Of a stretch of 64,000 nt of DNA, positions 43,720 to 53,248 are shown one piece after another. Source of the stretch: Phenylobacterium deserti (GTDB taxonomy: Bacteria; Pseudomonadota; Alphaproteobacteria; Caulobacterales; Caulobacteraceae); contig CALQQB010000001.1 in the NCBI GenBank assembly GCA_943332615.1, forward strand, positions 171,855 to 235,854, read 5' to 3'. The notes under the pieces were generated by a model, which saw only the letters and a program-made list of their open reading frames with translations, ran no database searches and was not told the DNA's origin. Each line of letters begins with the position of its first letter. Positions within the stretch are counted from its first letter, which is position 1. Position numbers and translations under genes: made by a program.

Positions 43720-46095
43720 ATGATCAGGTCTGGCTGGATGACGTGCGCTTCCATGAGCGCGCTTGCGCTCGCGGTGGGGGCGCCGTGCGTAGCGCAGGCT
43801 GCGGAAAATAGCACCGTGGCGATCGAGGAGGTCGTGGTGACGGCACGGCGCGTCGAGGAGCGCCTGCAGGACATTCCGGCCAGCGTTTCGGCGGTCACCG
43901 GCGATCAGCTGGCGCAGGTCAAATCACTGTCGGACATCCAGGGAATGGTGCCCGGCCTGGTCTTCAAGTCCTACGGAGCGATCCCGACCATCAGTCTCCG
44001 GGGCTACGGGAACCGGCCGCAATTGTTCGGCGGTAACACCTCCGTCGGGATCTACGAGGACGGCGTCTTCCTGTCGTCATACATGGTGGGGCTGAGCACC
44101 GCGCTCGACGTGGCTCGGATCGAAGTGGCCAAGGGGCCGCAGAGCACGCTCTATGGCCGTTCGTCGCTCGCCGGCGCCATCAATGTGGTGACCCCCGATC
44201 CGAGCCAGACGGCAGAGGGTTTCGCCGAGGTGGGCTTCGGCGGCGCGAGCGGCGGCAGTGGCGAGGACCTCTGGCACGCCAAGCTAGTGCTCTCCGGGCC
44301 GCTCACCGACACGCTTTCCGGGCGGTTGGCGATTGTCCGCGCCCAGCGCGAAGGCTTCATGTACGATCCGGTGACGCGGTTCCGCGGCATGGGTTACGAC
44401 CGCACGGGTGTGCGCCTGAAGCTGATGTGGGAGCCTAGCCAGGATCTCAAGGTCCGCCTTGGGGTGTCGGTCGTGCATGACGACGCACCGCGTGGCGAGG
44501 CCATCACCGACCGCGTCATCCCGCCGCTCGGCAACTCGCCGGGGACAACGCCGAGTCCCCTGAACCTGGCGGCCAACACCGCGATCCTGGCCAGCTTCAC
44601 CGGCCGTCCCGTGTGGCAGGCCAAGTTCGATGTGGAACAGGTCGGCAAGATCAACGGCCAAGATGCCACGCTCGACATCCGCTACAACACGCCCTGGGGC
44701 GAGTTCGCCTCCCTGTCCAACTACCAGCATGTAAAGGGGGCGCTGAGGAGCACCGCGGACACGGTGGCGAACAGCGGCGATGTCTATCTGCTCACCGACG
44801 AGGAACGATTCTCCCAGGAGTTCCGCCTGTCGGGCAAGAGCGGAGCACTCTCCTACACGGTCGGGGGTTACTACCTCTGGTCGAACTTCAATAACGGGAA
44901 CTACGGGGCGACCGTGGACAGAGCCTCGCCGCTGCTCGTAGTGAAGCCCGGCTCCGCGCTCTTTGATCTGTTGGGCGTGGCGTCGAACCTCGCCCCCTCA
45001 GAAACGGAGACCAAAGCCATCGCGGCTTTCGTGCAAGGCGGCTACGACGTGACCGACAAGCTCAACATCACTGTCGGCCTGCGCGAGTCACAGGACAAGA
45101 TCGTGGGCGACGCGGCGAACTACTTCGTGATGAGAACCGGTGCCCTGGTCACTAGGCTCGCCCCGCTCACCCGTCGCGCCAAATTCGACGCGCTGACGGG
45201 AAGCGCGATCGCTAGCTACAAGGTGATGCCCGGCGTCCTGCTCTACGCCAGTTTCGCGCGGGGCGACTCTCCCGGCGGGCTGCAGGGCGCGACCGTGGTG
45301 TCCGTTCCGGCCTCGCTCCAGAATTTCAAACCGCAAAAGGTGGACGCCTTTGAAGTGGGGATGAAGTCTCAGTTCTTGGACCGCCGTCTCCAGCTGAACG
45401 TCGCCTTGTTCGACAACGAGTATAAAAACTTGCAGCTCGTTCGCAGCGTAGCCGTCCCCCTCCCGCCGCCGGCGCCCGCAGGTGCGACAACGGCTCAGCA
45501 GCTCACCGTGAATGCGGGTGACTCGTATGGCCGTGGCGTGGACGGGGACGTCATCTTTGTTCTCGACTCCCATTGGCGTGCCAGCGCGAGCTACACCTAT
45601 ACGGAGTCCAAGATCACCGACTACACCATCAATCCCAACGACCCCGTACAGATCGACCTGACAGGGGTTCCATTGTATCGCGCGCCCAAGCACACCGCCT
45701 CGGCCTCGATCACCTACCGCACGGATGTCGGTGATGGCGACCTGAGCGTCACCTTGGACGGCAACTACACCTCCAGCTACATCAACGACACCGGCGGTTT
45801 CATTAGGGGCACCGCCTATCCCGGCCGCCCGGCCGGCGCGATCACGGGGCAGCCCGCCGTGCCGGCGGGGGTCACGACGAGCCAGGTGATTTTCCTGGGG
45901 CGTACCAAGGGGTATGGCCTGCTCAACCTGAGTGGAAGCTACACCTTAGGGCCGTGGCAGGTGAGCGCCTATGTTCGCAACCTGCTCAACAATGATTACG
46001 TCGGCACCGCACTTTCCAGCGATCCCGGAACCCGAGTGAACGGCGTCGCGGGCGAACCACGCACCTATGAAGTGTCGCTACGGCGATCGTTCTAG
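43720..46095 (+). CDS. TonB-dependent receptor
   Basis: A 791-residue outer-membrane receptor, complete. Signal peptide ends VAQAAENS. The plug start VEEVVVTARR-type segment is present (IEEVVVTARRVEERLQDIPASVSAVTGDQLAQ), then LRGYGNRPQLFGG, KGPQSTLYGRSSLAGAIN and a barrel ending VSLRRSF. Its promoter region is shared with the FAH/cupin operon 2 kb upstream, which suggests that these genes respond to the same signal. The substrate is not known. Confidence 0.93.
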   Translation: MIRSGWMTCASMSALALAVGAPCVAQAAENSTVAIEEVVVTARRVEERLQDIPASVSAVTGDQLAQVKSLSDIQGMVPGLVFKSYGAIPTISLRGYGNRPQLFGGNTSVGIYEDGVFLSSYMVGLSTALDVARIEVAKGPQSTLYGRSSLAGAINVVTPDPSQTAEGFAEVGFGGASGGSGEDLWHAKLVLSGPLTDTLSGRLAIVRAQREGFMYDPVTRFRGMGYDRTGVRLKLMWEPSQDLKVRLGVSVVHDDAPRGEAITDRVIPPLGNSPGTTPSPLNLAANTAILASFTGRPVWQAKFDVEQVGKINGQDATLDIRYNTPWGEFASLSNYQHVKGALRSTADTVANSGDVYLLTDEERFSQEFRLSGKSGALSYTVGGYYLWSNFNNGNYGATVDRASPLLVVKPGSALFDLLGVASNLAPSETETKAIAAFVQGGYDVTDKLNITVGLRESQDKIVGDAANYFVMRTGALVTRLAPLTRRAKFDALTGSAIASYKVMPGVLLYASFARGDSPGGLQGATVVSVPASLQNFKPQKVDAFEVGMKSQFLDRRLQLNVALFDNEYKNLQLVRSVAVPLPPPAPAGATTAQQLTVNAGDSYGRGVDGDVIFVLDSHWRASASYTYTESKITDYTINPNDPVQIDLTGVPLYRAPKHTASASITYRTDVGDGDLSVTLDGNYTSSYINDTGGFIRGTAYPGRPAGAITGQPAVPAGVTTSQVIFLGRTKGYGLLNLSGSYTLGPWQVSAYVRNLLNNDYVGTALSSDPGTRVNGVAGEPRTYEVSLRRSF

Positions 46096-46720
46096 GCGCC
46101 GAGCCGCCAATCCCCTGGCGACGGCCCCTCCGGGTCTGCCGCCAGGGAGAAGGCGACGCTGAATGTCCGCAGTAGGCCCTCGCCATGCAGACCAAGGTAA
46201 GGAAGACGCCAATCCGGCTCGCGGCGGACACCCTCGACGCGCCGCGCCCAGTCCTGAACCCGAGGGCGAAGTAGATACAGTCGCTCTCAACATAGAGACG
46301 TGCATGATTGAGGCAGGCTGACAGGTGAAACTCTACAGCTGGTCGATCGCCAGCACGTTCATCTGACGGGCTAACGGCGCAAGCGTGTTCAGGTGTGTTC
46401 GGGCGTTGGGGCCGTCTTGCGCGCCCAGACGCCGGCCTCCGAGAAGGCCCCAGTCGGAACCGACGCTTGGCGACGGCATCGCAGGAACCTGAGCATTGAG
46501 CATGGGCCGGAGCATAGTTGGGGGCACGATCGCGCTCGTCCCGATGGTGATGTCGTCAGCCCATGCCGAGGGGTCCCGGTCGTGAATCTCGGTGCTGTCG
46601 TCCGCTCGTCGCGGGTGACCCGCGGCGATGCCCTGCTGGGGGTCAGCCCGAGGGCCTCGGGTCCTGGTCATTTCTAGGACCAGACCAGAGACCGCGGCGC
46701 GCAGGTCTACGCATAGGTGG
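46096..46720. other. Long intergenic region, possible decayed gene on the - strand
   Basis: No firm gene. A 112-residue - strand frame (46333-46671) reads DRDPSAWADDITIGTSAIVPPTMLRPMLNAQ, vaguely like the IAPPT region of MaoC-type hydratases, but has no other family support. It could be a remnant or a chance frame. Confidence 0.3.
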
Positions 46721-46757
46721 TTCTAACCCCTGGAAATGGGCTCGGCAGGGGTTAGAA
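46721..46757 (-). terminator. 12-bp perfect inverted repeat after the flavoenzyme gene
   Basis: TTCTAACCCCTG (46721-46732) pairs perfectly with CAGGGGTTAGAA (46746-46757) around a 13-nt loop, 47 bp beyond the stop of the - strand gene. No T-run; a terminator or an operator. Confidence 0.6.
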
Positions 46758-46803
46758 GAATTCGCCGACCCAGCGTCGCATATCCTCGCCACGAGCGTGC
46801 ACG

Positions 46804-48006
46804 TCAGAATCCGAACTGCGTAAAGAAATCCGGATCCTTCTTCTCCAGCTCCCACTGCCCGATCCAGTTGTAGAGAGGGTCGACGGGATCATGGCAAGCA
46901 AAGGTGCGGGCGTTGCGCCAAAAGCGATCGAAGCGATGGGTATTGGAAGTGCTGCGTGCGCCCGTGAGGTCAAACAAGTCGCTGGCCACCTCAACGCCCG
47001 CTTCGACGCTCACACACTTGACGCGGAAGCCATCCATCATGACCTCCTTCATCTCTTCAGGCGACGAAATGCCGGTGTCGATGCGCCGGCAGGTTTGGCG
47101 CTGAAACGCCAGGGCCGCGTTGAGTTTCGCCGACATCACGCCAATGCGGCGCATCATCAGCGGATCGTCGACGGCCTTTTCGAAGCGGCGCAGGCTCACG
47201 CGATTGTTGTCGCGAACATATTCGGTCGCCGTATCCAACGCGCCAAAGCCGCTGCCGAGCACCAACGCTCCATGCAGCATGAAACCGATCGGGATCAGCG
47301 CAGGGGCCAATCCGCTCGTGGGGAAATGCCAGCCGTCGGGTACGAACACGTTGTCATAGGTGATGGTCTGGCTGCACGTACCCCGCTGCCCCATGTTGTC
47401 CCAATCGTTGTGCAAAGTGACGCCGTCGGCCTCAAGACGAACGAGGGCATGATACATGCCGGGGTGGCTCTCCATCCTGCCCGCGACAGCGGCGACGCCG
47501 CCGCTGCCGCTGCCGCTGTTGAAGGTCTTGACGCCATCGACGCGCACACCCCCGGGAACCTTGGCGATGGTCACTGGCCGCTTAGATCCGGCCTCTGAGG
47601 CCGAAGCGGCCATGCGCAGCCCGCGATGCAAAACGCCGTCGAAGATCTCTTCTGCCACTTCCTTGGGAACGGCGTCGCCGGCCTGCAGGATGCTACGGAT
47701 GACCAACTGCGTGGACAGGTAGGTCTGACCGAGCGACGCGTCCGACGCCGACAGATTGACGACGATCTCGTTCCAGGCCTCGCCGCCGAAAGCGGGCGAG
47801 CCGTCGCTGAGGCCGCCGTATGCCTTGGGTACTGCCAGATACTGTAGCTTCTCTTCGTTGACGCGTGCGATGCCCTCGATGGTGTCGCTACCGGTTTCGT
47901 CCGCCCGTTTGCCTGCATCCTTCAACTCGAAGCGCAGCGCGTGCGAGCGCCGCACTACGTCATCGACCGTCAGAGCGGCGTCGGCGATAGGTGTCGCAAT
48001 GTTCAT
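46804..48006 (-). CDS. Acyl-CoA dehydrogenase-fold flavin-dependent monooxygenase-like protein
   Basis: A 400-residue protein; the ATG at 48006 is chosen because MNIATPIADAALTVDDVV looks like the true N-terminus. The flavin-binding region (ASASEAGSKRPVTIAKVPGGVRVDGVKTFNSGSGSGGV) and the C-terminal VASDLFDLTGARSTSNTHRFDRFWRNARTFACHDPVDPLYNWIGQWEL are typical of the DszC/SfnB/HsaA-like group, which use reduced flavin from a partner reductase and oxygenate a substrate. No reductase is seen next to it. Oxygenation or dehydrogenation of a hydrophobic compound is inferred. Confidence 0.8.
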   Translation of the reverse strand: MNIATPIADAALTVDDVVRRSHALRFELKDAGKRADETGSDTIEGIARVNEEKLQYLAVPKAYGGLSDGSPAFGGEAWNEIVVNLSASDASLGQTYLSTQLVIRSILQAGDAVPKEVAEEIFDGVLHRGLRMAASASEAGSKRPVTIAKVPGGVRVDGVKTFNSGSGSGGVAAVAGRMESHPGMYHALVRLEADGVTLHNDWDNMGQRGTCSQTITYDNVFVPDGWHFPTSGLAPALIPIGFMLHGALVLGSGFGALDTATEYVRDNNRVSLRRFEKAVDDPLMMRRIGVMSAKLNAALAFQRQTCRRIDTGISSPEEMKEVMMDGFRVKCVSVEAGVEVASDLFDLTGARSTSNTHRFDRFWRNARTFACHDPVDPLYNWIGQWELEKKDPDFFTQFGF

Positions 48007-48469
48007 TTGCTCTCGCGCTCTCGCTGCACTCAATCAGCACCGTGGCTTCTCGCCTCGCGACGCTCGGCGAGCGCCCTGTGTTTTCTTCTGGCAGGAATGC
48101 CATTTCAATCGCCGAATCCGTCAGCGGCGCGGCAGATCTTGCAATAGAAACTTCTAGGCCTCGGGTAGCCGGCAAGGTCCGGACAACCCATTCGCCGCTC
48201 CTGCTGGTTTCGCGGGTCATGCTGGCCAGGAGCAGATGCACCAAGGGTTTGACGGCGACCTCAGGTCACGGATGCTCCGAAGCATCCCGACACAGCCATG
48301 GTGGTCGAGTACGTCAACATGCGCGTGACCGAGGTTAGCGCACTCTGATCGGTTCAAGAGGTTTGAGTAGGCGGCCGCAGAGATTGCGCGGGCTGCCGGT
48401 CGTCGCCGACTGGCGCTATCGCCCCCACGGCGCCGCGAGGGCACGTTCGGGCAGGAAGTTCTGCAAAAA
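48007..48469. other. Divergent spacer with no gene
   Basis: Spacer between the flavoenzyme (- strand) and the CMD/TetR operon (+ strand). Open frames here are short shadows. It must contain the promoter of the flavoenzyme; none is clear by eye. Confidence 0.4.
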
Positions 48470-48487
48470 TGAGAACAGCTGTTTTCA
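48470..48487. promoter_or_regulatory. 18-bp near-perfect palindrome, likely TetR operator
   Basis: TGAGAACAGCTGTTTTCA is palindromic at all but one base pair and lies directly upstream of a promoter-like -35. The TetR gene is in the operon downstream, so autoregulation is expected. Confidence 0.6.
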
Positions 48488-48491
48488 TCTG

Positions 48492-48520
48492 TTGACGGGC
48501 TGGTGATGCGGTGGAATATC
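48492..48520 (+). promoter_or_regulatory. Candidate sigma-70 promoter of the CMD/TetR operon
   Basis: TTGACG at 48492-48497 and GAATAT at 48514-48519, 16 bases apart, with the palindrome 4 bases upstream. The start codon lies about 55 bases later. Confidence 0.5.
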
Positions 48521-48575
48521 GAGCCGTGCAACTGCGAAGGCTGAGCATCGCGTTGCTACGGGAAAGAGACCGGGC

Positions 48576-49169
48576 ATGAGTGGACAAAGACGTATCCGTG
48601 TTGAGTTGGTGGAAGACCCCGCGAATCCGGAAGTTGTGGCGATCTTTCAGAAAATCCACGCACGCCAGATAAATGTCTCGGCGGAACCTGGCGGCCCCCC
48701 GCTGAAGGTGGGAAACATCCATCGACTTGTCGCTAACAGCCCGCAGTTATTTGCGGCGTTCGTCGGTCTGGCTGACGCACTACGCAGCCATACCGAGATA
48801 GATCCCGCGGAGCGGGAACTTGCGTTGCTCTGCGCCCTCGACATTCACGGTGACGACTACGAGATCATGCCGCACCGCATACTGGCCAAGCAGTATGGAG
48901 TCACGGACGAGATGTTGGACAAGGTCTCCGATCCGGAGTCGCCGGTCTTCAGCGAGCGGCAACGTGCCGTGCTGCGTTTCGCCAAGCTGCTCGCGACGGA
49001 CCGAGACCAACGGTCGACCTGCAAGGATCCCCGGATCGAGGACTATCTGGACAACCGTCAGCGCATCGAACTGGCGCTGAACGTGTCCTGCTACATCGGG
49101 TTCTCGCGCCTTACCGACGTCCTCGACGTGCCTCGGGAGGCGGCGTTCAAGAACCTAGCGAACAAGTGA
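48576..49169 (+). CDS. Carboxymuconolactone decarboxylase (CMD)-family protein
   Basis: A 197-residue helical protein of the CMD/AhpD-like fold. Recognised parts are VANSPQLFAAFVGLADAL, DPAERELALLCALDIHGDDYEIMPHRILAKQYG and ERQRAVLRFAKLLATDRDQ. The usual CxxC of AhpD is absent (Cys only in LLCAL), which fits decarboxylase-like or unknown subgroups. The product may decarboxylate a lactone or bind a small organic ligand. It is followed after 49 bp by a TetR gene and shares its promoter. Confidence 0.85.
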   Translation: MSGQRRIRVELVEDPANPEVVAIFQKIHARQINVSAEPGGPPLKVGNIHRLVANSPQLFAAFVGLADALRSHTEIDPAERELALLCALDIHGDDYEIMPHRILAKQYGVTDEMLDKVSDPESPVFSERQRAVLRFAKLLATDRDQRSTCKDPRIEDYLDNRQRIELALNVSCYIGFSRLTDVLDVPREAAFKNLANK

Positions 49170-49218
49170 CGTCATCTAACCTCGATCGGGCGTTGAGGCC
49201 GCCGGGCCGACGGACTGC

Positions 49219-49896
49219 ATGACACGCCGCACGAGCCTTGCGTCTCTAGTCAAACCGCCCAGGCAGGTGCGCAGCCGAACCCTGTCCAATCGCATATTGG
49301 AAGCTACGGAGCGAGTGATCCGGAGGGACGGGCTGAACTTCACCATCCGTGATGTTGCGGAGGAAGCTCAGACGTCACTTGGCGGGATCTATGGGCGCTT
49401 CATAAACCGAGCCGAACTGCTGCACGCCGTGCACGAGGAGATACTGAAGCGGGTTGAACAGCAGATCATGGAAGCCATCCGCGGTGCAGCGGTCCGCGAC
49501 GTCATGGCGATGGTCGAGGCGTTCGTCGGCGTGGTCGCACAGGCGTACTGCGCGCACGGCAACGCGCTGGCGCTGATCGTCTCGGGCTCCCAAGCGAGCG
49601 TGACCGAGCACCGCGCTGTTCAGTCCCAGGAGAATGTCTACCGGGCGCTTTGCGACGTAGCGCGATCGTTTCCTGGACAGGTCCGAAGGCCTGATGTCGA
49701 CCTCGCGATGAGAGTCGTTCTCCAGATCGTACTCGGCACGTTCGGCCGCTGGGCCCGCCTGGGACCGAGGTTCGGGGAGAACGCGTCGGATCTTGCAGTG
49801 CTCCGCCAGGAGATGGTGGATCTCGTACAGGCGTATCTCTCCGCAGCGCCAGCCTTGAGTGATGCTGCCGGCGGGACGGGGAGACTTCAGACTTGA
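49219..49896 (+). CDS. TetR-family transcriptional regulator
   Basis: A 225-residue regulator. The HTH is LNFTIRDVAEEAQTSLGGIYGRFINRAELLHAVHEEI, followed by a ligand-binding helical domain. It probably represses the promoter upstream of the CMD gene through the palindrome at 48470 and responds to an aromatic or acyl compound. The following small gene starts within its stop codon (TTGA overlap). Confidence 0.9.
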   Translation: MTRRTSLASLVKPPRQVRSRTLSNRILEATERVIRRDGLNFTIRDVAEEAQTSLGGIYGRFINRAELLHAVHEEILKRVEQQIMEAIRGAAVRDVMAMVEAFVGVVAQAYCAHGNALALIVSGSQASVTEHRAVQSQENVYRALCDVARSFPGQVRRPDVDLAMRVVLQIVLGTFGRWARLGPRFGENASDLAVLRQEMVDLVQAYLSAAPALSDAAGGTGRLQT

Positions 49897-50289
49897 GCCA
49901 GATCGAGGGTCGGGCGGACATCGCCCTGGACGTCAGCAACTTCATCGCGCTGCTCCGGGAGGACCTGGAGAGGAATGGGGAGTCGCAGGTCGATGACTTC
50001 CATGCCGAGGACTTCCTCTACGAGGCCGGGGATCTGGTGCTGAATGGCCGCGAGGCGATCCGCAGCTGGGCGCCTGCCCATCAACCCCTCCGGCGGGCTT
50101 GTGTCCAAAGGCCATCCCATCGGGGCCACCCGACTCGGTCAGATTTTTGAACTGGTCCAGCAGCTGCGCGGCGAATGCGGCAAGCGCCAGGTCGAGGGCG
50201 CGCGCATCGCAGTGCAGGAGAACGGCGGCGGCTTGTGGGGCGTGGAAGGTGCGATCGCCCACATGGCGACCCTCGAACGGGCCGCTTAG
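49893..50289 (+). pseudogene. Deletion scar: NTF2-like N-terminus joined to a thiolase C-terminus
   Basis: Positions 49893 to about 50067 encode MSQIEGRADIALDVSNFIALLREDL and [25 protein letters not shown], an NTF2/SnoaL-like N-terminal part. From about 50068 in another frame the DNA encodes [29 protein letters not shown], ending ALERAA-like; this is the last 73 residues of a thiolase related to 8087-9337. The two parts meet at about 50067-50070 in different frames. The most direct reading is a deletion that removed the end of one gene and most of another. Confidence 0.8.
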
Positions 50290-50316
50290 GTTCGGTCATC
50301 TCAGAAAGGCTCCGAC

Positions 50317-51906
50317 GTGAAGAGGAATTACGCCCGCGCAGTCGAGTTGATGGCGCTTCGCCACGCGAACAAGGACGCCTTGATCAACATCGAACGGAAC
50401 CGGCGCTACACCTATGCGCAGCTGGATCGACTGAGCAATCGCATCGCCAACGCCCTTCGGACCTCGCTTGAACTGGGGGCCGGTGACCGGATCATGTTGA
50501 TCCTGGAGAACGACAACCTCTCGATCATGCGCCTCCCGCTGATGTTCAAGCATGATGCGGTGGTGGCCCTGACGAACTTCCGGGACACTGCGGAAGAGCA
50601 CCGACACCAGGCGGAATACATCCGCCCGCAAGCGGTGTTTATCGAAGCCAGCATGGTTGAGGGCTACGCGGCGTTCCTTCAGGGCCTGGGCGGTAAGGTC
50701 ATCGTCATGGATTCGCCGTCGCCCGACCAACTGGCCCGGTTTCCGGGGCTGTATTCCTTCTGGGAACTGGTTGACGCCGCGCCCGACACGAGCGTTCCCC
50801 TCGAACTGGAGGAATGGACCTCGCCGCGGCTGCTGCGCTTCACCGGGGGAACGACGGGACGCGGCAAGTGTGCGATCTACACGCTCGACAACAACATGGC
50901 CGGCTGCGAGAGCATCTTCCTGCATCCCGACCTGGGGTTCGACAGCAGCACGCGCATGCTCCACGTTTCGCCCTTATCCCACGGTACGTCGATGTTCCTG
51001 TTGCCGGCCTTCTGGGCCGGCGGGACCAACGTGACGCTCAACGCGCTCGACCTGGAAGTATTCCGCCAAGTCGTCGAAGAGGAAGCGATCACGCACAGCT
51101 TCCTTGTACCCACAGTGCTCTACCGGCTGCTCGAACTGCAGGTGGCCAAGCCGCGCCAGTTGGGCTCGCTCAAGACCATCGTTTACGGCGCTGCGCCGAT
51201 GAGCCCGGCGCGTCTCAGCGATCTCATCGAGAACTTCGGACCGGTGTTCGCTCAGGCCTATGCCGCCACCGAGGCGCCTGCGCTCGTGTCCGTGCTGCAA
51301 AAGAGCGATCACCGAATCGACACGCCAGAAGCCCGCGCTCGGCTGGCCTCCGCCGGGAGCATCACCCCGGGGGTCGAGGTCACCATCACCAACAGCGAGG
51401 GGATGCCTCTCCCGCCCGGGGAGATCGGCGAGATCCGCATCCGTTCCCGCGCGGTGATCCCAGGGTATCTCGACAATCCTGAAGGGACGGCCGCTGAGTT
51501 CGAGGACGGCACATGGCGGTCCGGCGACCTCGGCTATATCGACCAAGGCGGTTATCTCTTCATCGTCGATCGCTTGAAGGACATGATCATCAGCGGCGGC
51601 TTCAACGTCTATGCGGTCGAGGTGGAGGCGGCGCTCGCGACCCATCCCGCAGTCCTAAACGCCGCCGTCGTCGGGGTGCCGCATCTGGACTGGGGCGAAG
51701 CAGTCCACGCCGAGGTGCAGCTACGCAACCAGATGGCCTGCACCGCCGAGGAGCTGATCGCACACGTGAGGGGCACGATCGGGGGCTACAAGACGCCGAA
51801 GACTATCAGTTTCGTCGATGAGCTTCCGGTCACCGTGGTCGGCAAGGTGCTGCGCCGCCAAGTGCGCGAAAAGTACTGGAAGGCGCACGACCGCCGCGTC
51901 AACTGA
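50317..51906 (+). CDS. AMP-dependent acyl-CoA synthetase/ligase
   Basis: A 529-residue adenylate-forming enzyme. The A3 motif is LLRFTGGTTGRGKCAIYT, the A5 region is AYAATEAPALVSVL, and the C-terminal hinge reads RSGDLGYIDQGGYLFIVDRLKDMIISGGFNVYAVEVE, with the catalytic Lys expected in VVGKVLRR. It activates a carboxylic acid as acyl-AMP and then acyl-CoA. It would feed the acyl-CoA dehydrogenase and hydratase-thiolase genes. GTG at 50317 has AGAAAGG upstream. It lies 27 bp after the thiolase remnant. Confidence 0.92.
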   Translation: MKRNYARAVELMALRHANKDALINIERNRRYTYAQLDRLSNRIANALRTSLELGAGDRIMLILENDNLSIMRLPLMFKHDAVVALTNFRDTAEEHRHQAEYIRPQAVFIEASMVEGYAAFLQGLGGKVIVMDSPSPDQLARFPGLYSFWELVDAAPDTSVPLELEEWTSPRLLRFTGGTTGRGKCAIYTLDNNMAGCESIFLHPDLGFDSSTRMLHVSPLSHGTSMFLLPAFWAGGTNVTLNALDLEVFRQVVEEEAITHSFLVPTVLYRLLELQVAKPRQLGSLKTIVYGAAPMSPARLSDLIENFGPVFAQAYAATEAPALVSVLQKSDHRIDTPEARARLASAGSITPGVEVTITNSEGMPLPPGEIGEIRIRSRAVIPGYLDNPEGTAAEFEDGTWRSGDLGYIDQGGYLFIVDRLKDMIISGGFNVYAVEVEAALATHPAVLNAAVVGVPHLDWGEAVHAEVQLRNQMACTAEELIAHVRGTIGGYKTPKTISFVDELPVTVVGKVLRRQVREKYWKAHDRRVN

Positions 51907-52126
51907 CGGGGTCCCCTAAGAAGGGCCCAGGATGCCGTAGGCTCCCGCAGAAAGCTGATGAGGGTGCCTGCCTGCCTGCATGTTTGACCTCGTGGCGAGC
52001 TGTAGCGGCGGCCCCGACGCGCGCTGGCAGTTGCAATTCAGCCTGCGCGATTGACCGGTTCCGTCATCGTCGCGCCAGAAGGCCGGGGCTAGGCTAGGGG
52101 CCCTGACAGGGCAGCCGGTGGGAAGA

Positions 52127-53248
52127 ATGAAGGCACGTTTGGGCTGGAAGCTGGTGGCGATGCTGTGGTTGTTGGCTTATGCGGGCGCAGCGGGCGCAGC
52201 GGGCGCTGCCGACGCCCCTTCGTTCACCCTCGCGCCGAGCTGGCCGAAGCCGCTGCCCCACAAATGGGCCCTGGGACCAATCGGCGGCGTCGCTGTCGAT
52301 AGGCGCGGCCACATCTGGATCAGCCAGTTCGTTGGAACGCCGGCGAAGGGATCGCTGGCGGAGAAGCTGATGGCCGACATGACGCCCGACATGAAGGCCC
52401 CGCCCATTATCGAGTTTGATCAGGCGGGCAACGTCCTGCGGGCCTGGGGCGGACCTGGTAAGGGATATGACTGGCCTCGGGGGCCGCACGGCCTGTTTGT
52501 CGATCACAAGGGCTTCGTCTGGATCGGCGGCACCTGGCCGAATGAAGACGCCGAGATCCTCAAGTTCACGCAGGACGGAAGGTTCGTCCTGCAGATCGGT
52601 CGCACCCGCGAGTCCGGCGGGGCCGCCAGCACCGACAAGCTTGACCGACCGGCCAATTTCACGATCGACCCCAAGACGAACGAACTCTATGTCGCCGATG
52701 GCTACGGCAATCGCCGGGTCATGGTGTTCGACGCCGACACCGGGAACTTCAAGCGGATGTGGGGCGCCTACGGTAAACCGCCGGCCGACCCGCGTCCGGA
52801 TGCCCTCGACAACTATTACCACAGCGATCCGGTCGATCCGAAGGGGCCGCCACCAGAGCGCTTCAACAGCCCGGTGCATTGCGCCGTCGTGGCGAAGGAT
52901 GGCTTGGTCTACGTATGTGACCGCACCAACGCCCGCGTGCAGGTCTTCCGCACCGACGGGACGTTCGTGCGAGAGTTCCCGTTCGACAGGGGGCCGGACG
53001 GAACGAAGGGGCAGATCACCGACGTGGCCCTGTGGCCGGATGCGAAGCAGACGTATCTGATTGCCGGGGGAGACGAGATTCTGGTGCTGCGTCGCAGCGA
53101 CGGCCAACTCCTTTCCCGGTCGGCGGGTGGCCCGGGTGAGCTGCAGTATCTGCACCTCATGGCCATGGACCCGGAGGGGAACCTCTACACTGGGGAAGTC
53201 ATGAAGCGCGTCCAGAAGTGGGTTCCGACGTCCCGGCCCCGACGATGA
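52127..53248 (+). CDS. Secreted NHL-repeat beta-propeller protein
   Basis: A 373-residue protein with a signal peptide of about 29 residues (ending AGAADA) and NHL blades: GGVAVDRRGHIWISQF, GPHGLFVDHKGFVWIGG, VADGYGNRRVMVFD and VVAKDGLVYVCDRTNARVQVF. The ATG at 52127 is preferred over the GTG at 52118. It is the second secreted propeller of the window and lies well away from the TonB receptor. Its stop overlaps a short open frame. Confidence 0.85.
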   Translation: MKARLGWKLVAMLWLLAYAGAAGAAGAADAPSFTLAPSWPKPLPHKWALGPIGGVAVDRRGHIWISQFVGTPAKGSLAEKLMADMTPDMKAPPIIEFDQAGNVLRAWGGPGKGYDWPRGPHGLFVDHKGFVWIGGTWPNEDAEILKFTQDGRFVLQIGRTRESGGAASTDKLDRPANFTIDPKTNELYVADGYGNRRVMVFDADTGNFKRMWGAYGKPPADPRPDALDNYYHSDPVDPKGPPPERFNSPVHCAVVAKDGLVYVCDRTNARVQVFRTDGTFVREFPFDRGPDGTKGQITDVALWPDAKQTYLIAGGDEILVLRRSDGQLLSRSAGGPGELQYLHLMAMDPEGNLYTGEVMKRVQKWVPTSRPRR

